Positions 60,901 through 64,000 of a stretch of DNA of 64,000 bases are shown here, piece after piece. The notes beneath the pieces were generated by a model. It worked only from the letters and a program-made list of their open reading frames with translations. It did not search any database and was not told where the DNA came from. The DNA lies in the NCBI GenBank assembly GCA_963855995.1, contig OY979717.1:13612960-13676959 (forward strand). The letters are read 5' to 3'. This DNA comes from Muricea muricata (taxonomy: Eukaryota; Cnidaria; Anthozoa; Malacalcyonacea; Plexauridae). The first letter of the stretch is position 1. Every line of letters starts with the position of its first letter. The position numbers and the translations under genes are program-made.

Positions 60901-62527
60901 ATTAATGTTACATGCAATTTAGTGGAGCTACAGTATATACAGTAGGGTAGCACTGTATATATATACAACAAATAGCAAAATAGTGTACCATGATAATATT
61001 TGTGATGACCAATAAACCACGAGCCATAGATTAGGAAGAACATCTTCTGGCATAAAACTCCAAGGTTTCTCACATGGCATAGAATAAGAAGTATTCACTG
61101 AATGAGGACTGGTTGTTGTATTTGTTCCAATTGTATTGTTAGGTACAACTTTTGGTGCAATGGAGGGAGAGTTACTCTCTACACACTGACGGTAAAAGGT
61201 CTATATAAAACAAAAATAATTACAATGATGGCTTTTTACTCAGGCACATACTTATAGGGACACAACTAGTTGGGGGAAGGGGGTGGGGGTGGATGGGTGG
61301 TGGGGGTGGATGGGTGGAGCGGGTGTCTCACACCTCTTACAGTTTACAAATGGCAATTTTGTCAGGCAAATATTAATAATTGGTCGGGCAAAAAGTGCAG
61401 GAAAACCTAAATATATTTAAGGTTAAGAGGACCCTGAAAGTCAAAGTGCCATTTCTAGTGATCTACTATTCCAAATTTTCAAAAATTTTCTCACTTGGCA
61501 CCAACTATGGTGGCCCCTCATTAACCTTGTACCCATGCACTTCAATTGTTGTCATCAATTGTCAAATTCAAAGGATGTCATCAATTGTTTCCAAAGGAAT
61601 GTAAATAACACACCACAAATTTTTACCCTCTCTATCGTTGGGCAAAAATAAGTTTCACCCCCAAAGCCTATACCCAAGTTACACTCGTGTACTGATACAC
61701 TATCCAAAAATACTTGATTCTCAATAACAGAAATAAAATCTACAATAATTTTACTATATACCAACAGTATTTTGTAAGTTGAAATACCGTTGGTATATCC
61801 TGCAGCAAAATTACTGTTTTATTAGATTTTTATTTACTTATTTACACAATTCACCATGAATAAAATAAGGACAAGATTAACAAGTAACAAGAAAAATAAA
61901 AACTTTAAGGCATATGGGCTTCCCAGAGAGAATTCTAACGAAATTGTACAGATATGTGGTATTTTTCGATTGTTTACAAATGTATGTATCATTAGTTTGA
62001 GTGAAGTTGCCTATTTATATCCTAATATGATATTATACATTACATATCTAGGTATTTAATTACACCCAGATTGTTTTAATAATATTGTCATTCATTGGGC
62101 TGCCTATGTTAATAAAAAACTAAATTTAATAAATAATCATCAATTTTAAAAAGGATAATTATCTGCATACAATTCGGACTAAGTTTTAACTTTTAGATAT
62201 TAAACTTAAAAAATTAAAATTAATATAAATTCAACAGAAAATGTCATCGTACGGCATACATCTACTATTCAATCTTTTTAGGGTTCCCCAGGTTGTCTGC
62301 ACCAATTTTGTTCATAATAAAATTAATTTGTGAATAAAAAGTATGGTTCTTACCGAGGATACATCAAGAGGCAACACAAAAATAATCAAAAATGAGAAAA
62401 ACCATGAAATAAAGACAGCTCCGGTAACAATATAATGTTGCTTCCTCAAATTTCCATATTGATGTAGTATATATAAAGTGACGAGACAAACTAACACGAC
62501 TTCGACCGTAAATGGAGCCACACTCAT
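51960..62527 (-). CDS. LMBRD2: LMBR1 domain-containing protein 2, complete, 14 coding exons
   Basis: Exons in order: 62354-62527, 60989-61200, 60256-60423, 58172-58382, 57253-57327, 56992-57155, 56222-56293, 55871-55929, 55177-55358, 54182-54315, 53792-53900, 53189-53390, 52597-52643, 51960-52235. All junctions are GT-AG and in phase, giving 694 residues (human about 695). The start is [15 protein letters not shown], an N-terminal membrane segment, then FVLPLDVSS. Family landmarks follow: [88 protein letters not shown] and [11 protein letters not shown]. The tail is polar, ending [10 protein letters not shown] and NVFDDI. It is a multi-pass membrane protein of the LMBR1/LIMR family; the human protein has been linked to beta2-adrenergic receptor signalling. 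The exons at 57253 and 55871 are too short to find except by phase and homology. Confidence 0.95.
58498..59106. repeat. Diverged duplicate of 59757-59960, interrupted by a MITE
   Basis: GGGTCCGTAAAT, TTATTAAGGTTAAATA and ACCATGACAC followed by TAAGATGGT match, in order, a second copy at 59757-59960. This copy is split by the element at 58560-58942. Both copies lie in LMBRD2's third intron. Confidence 0.55.
58560..58942. mobile_element. PIF/Harbinger-type MITE (383 bp)
   Basis: Termini GGGCCTGTTCATATGGG and CCCATATGAACAGGGCC, with TTA on each side (58557-58559, 58943-58945), the 3-bp target of PIF/Harbinger elements. The interior has repeated CGAGATCTCG-like palindromic blocks. The open frame across it on the minus strand is a by-product. 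Confidence 0.75.
59190..59700 (+). pseudogene. Gypsy-type retroelement gag remnant
   Basis: A frame at about 59235-59380 reads [13 protein letters not shown], then [19 protein letters not shown]. This resembles the gag of metazoan Gypsy retrotransposons (a W...Y...L...IG..A pattern). It meets a stop at about 59380, and later frames are broken. It has no LTRs or pol nearby and lies in an LMBRD2 intron, opposite to the gene. Confidence 0.5.
61262..61325. repeat. G-rich tract with duplicated unit
   Basis: Runs of G on the plus strand, with GGGGGTGGATGGGTGG present twice. At least four G3+ runs could form a G-quadruplex. It lies in LMBRD2's first intron, 62 bases upstream of the second coding exon. 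Confidence 0.6.
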
Positions 62528-63110
62528 TTCACTTCCATACATACAGTTGAAACGAGAAGTATTTATAAAATAATCATTATTATTCGGTTTTATATTGTGA
62601 AAAAATAAAAATTTTAAAAGATCACTGAAATAAACAATAACACCTATTACCAGTCCTCTGGCCGAGAGTGTGACGCGTTTTCCGACAAAAAAAGCGCCTA
62701 CTGAGTGCATGGTTTATAAAAACGAAATGCCTTTCTTAAGTTTTTTATTGTATTTTGCTATTTTTGAACATATTCTTACTTTTATATGGCTTAGTGGGCA
62801 AACGTATTTCTAAAAACTGTCCTCACATTACCTGACAAGGCTGACAATAACCGCATCATTCATCACTGGTCATCCAGATTTTGACATCCTTGATCACAAA
62901 CCGACATTTTAGCGTGATATTTTTACCGCAAAATGTTCATTTATTAGAATGTCAGAAAATGATTAATTACGCTAATAATTAACACAAAACCTTGGCAACG
63001 AACGTGCTGCAAAGTAGCAATTAAATGTAAACTTTGTAAATGTTTACATGAAATCATGAATATCTGTTAGTTTCTCTCTATAAGTTGGTGGGAAATTGGA
63101 CAATTGTTAG
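62528..63110. promoter_or_regulatory. Presumed bidirectional promoter region of LMBRD2 and vasohibin
   Basis: About 0.58 kb separates the LMBRD2 ATG from the first readable vasohibin codons, with the genes transcribed away from each other. No CpG island or TATA box is obvious. The vasohibin start codon or first exon should lie here or further upstream but was not found. Confidence 0.4.
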
Positions 63111-64000
63111 AACTGGATTTGCAAAGCAGTGGAAGCTGTTCAGACTCGACTGGAAATGATACGGAAGAAACCAGCACACCTGACAAGCCGTGCTCGGGTG
63201 AAATTGAAAGGAGTGAGAAGCCTTCGCTGGCATTTTATGTAAACAGAACTGGTTTTCCAATAAAAGATTCAGTATGGGAACGAATGTGGCAACATGTACA
63301 AAATGTTCATCCGAATGGATTTTCAGCATCTTTAAAAATTCGCGGTAGCAAAAGCTTACCGAACGTTCCTTTTCCAAGCTTACCAAATTTTAACTATGGC
63401 ATGATTGGTGTTGATGTCTCATTGAAATTAGACTCAGTTCAAAAATATCTTTCAGAATTAAAATACAATCATACTGGCACACAATTCTTTGAAATACGAA
63501 AAGATAGACCTTTGTGTGGATTGATGGAATCTGCTAAAGAAATGATAAGAGAATCTCTGCCAATCAAATGTCTAGAAGCAACCATATTAGCACTTCATCT
63601 TACAAATGGTATTCCTGGATTACAACGATTCACAATTGGTTTTAAGACTCAAGTAAACGCAGCATGGTTGAGTCATGTTGTGTTAGGGATTTATTACAAT
63701 GGAAAATTTGGTGCTCTTGGATTGAGCAGAAGAGATGATCTCATGTATAAGCCCCTGAAGTTTAAAACATTATATGACCTTATTGAAAACTATAAAACAT
63801 GTTACAACAAATATTTTCATGTTTTGAAAAAGGTTAAGATTAGTTATCCAATAGTGCATGACCCTCACAGCTATGAACGGATTAACTGGAAATACCTGAC
63901 ACTCAGCATGGACAAAATAACAAAAGAACAAAAAGTGAAAGTTATGGAAAGATTTTCAAGGGAATTGAAGACTTTGTCTCTTGCATTTAGTGGCAGTCCT
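63111..64000 (+). CDS. VASH: Vasohibin, tubulin tyrosine carboxypeptidase (partial, runs off the end)
   Basis: An uninterrupted frame runs to the window end. After a Ser/Glu-rich N-terminal stretch come AFYVNRTGFPIKDSVWERMW and ELKYNHTGTQFFEIRKDRPL. The catalytic triad follows: Cys in LPIKCLEA (63569-63571), His in SHVVLGI (63674-63676) and Ser in GALGLSRRDDLM (63725-63727). VHDPHSYERINWK is also typical. The family, with its small partner SVBP, removes the C-terminal tyrosine of alpha-tubulin. VASH1 and VASH2 of vertebrates descend from one ancestor, so I use the family name. The frame has a stop at 63068-63070 and no ATG before the conserved part, so a short first exon must be spliced on (acceptors end at 63084 or 63110). 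The 3' end lies beyond the window. Confidence 0.93.

Overview
The window looks like AT-rich intron-rich animal DNA, most probably from an anthozoan cnidarian (coral or sea anemone type). That assignment is an inference. It rests on metazoan genes split by many GT-AG introns, a dense load of DNA transposons, MITEs and a DIRS/Ngaro-like element, and tandem repeats of a kind I associate with coral genomes. No rRNA, CRISPR array or bacterial-type operon was seen.

The host genes that can be reconstructed, left to right, are as follows. (1) A two-exon rhodopsin-class GPCR on the minus strand (2518-4235), with a decayed second copy of its terminal exon just downstream (1744-2037). (2) An SKP2-like F-box/leucine-rich-repeat gene on the plus strand (5878-20314). 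It has about 12 recognisable coding exons, a hAT transposon and several MITEs in its introns, and possibly one small unassigned exon. (3) A complete LMBRD2 orthologue on the minus strand (51960-62527). Its 14 coding exons join in phase to 694 codons, about the length of the human protein. (4) The catalytic exon of a vasohibin (VASH) tubulin carboxypeptidase on the plus strand (63111 to beyond the window end), head-to-head with LMBRD2 across roughly 0.5 kb. Weaker exon candidates lie at 1032, 13.7 kb (PHR-like), 20.5 kb and 37.7-40.6 kb.

The middle of the window (20.3-51 kb) is mostly mobile DNA. It holds a near-perfect 185-bp palindrome carrying hammerhead-ribozyme-like motifs (22.0-22.4 kb), a decayed Tc1-like element (22.5-23.75 kb) and a foldback element with 621-bp arms (23.78-25.38 kb). 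It also holds a 3.9-kb element with split direct repeats A1-ORF-B1A2-B2, typical of Ngaro/DIRS retroelements (27.2-31.1 kb). Next come a MULE-type transposase locus with a SWIM zinc finger and a 30-bp minisatellite encoding a decapeptide repeat (31.3-34.25 kb), and another large foldback with two nested MITEs whose empty sites survive in the sister arm (35.0-36.9 kb). Palindromic repeats follow at 40.8-43 kb. The stretch from 43 to 50.3 kb is AT-rich and shows no convincing gene.

The genes are ordinary single-copy neighbours rather than a pathway: a receptor, an SCF ubiquitin-ligase substrate adaptor, a multi-pass membrane protein and a tubulin-modifying enzyme. The most unusual content is the set of structured mobile elements, above all the split-direct-repeat element and its hairpin cluster.
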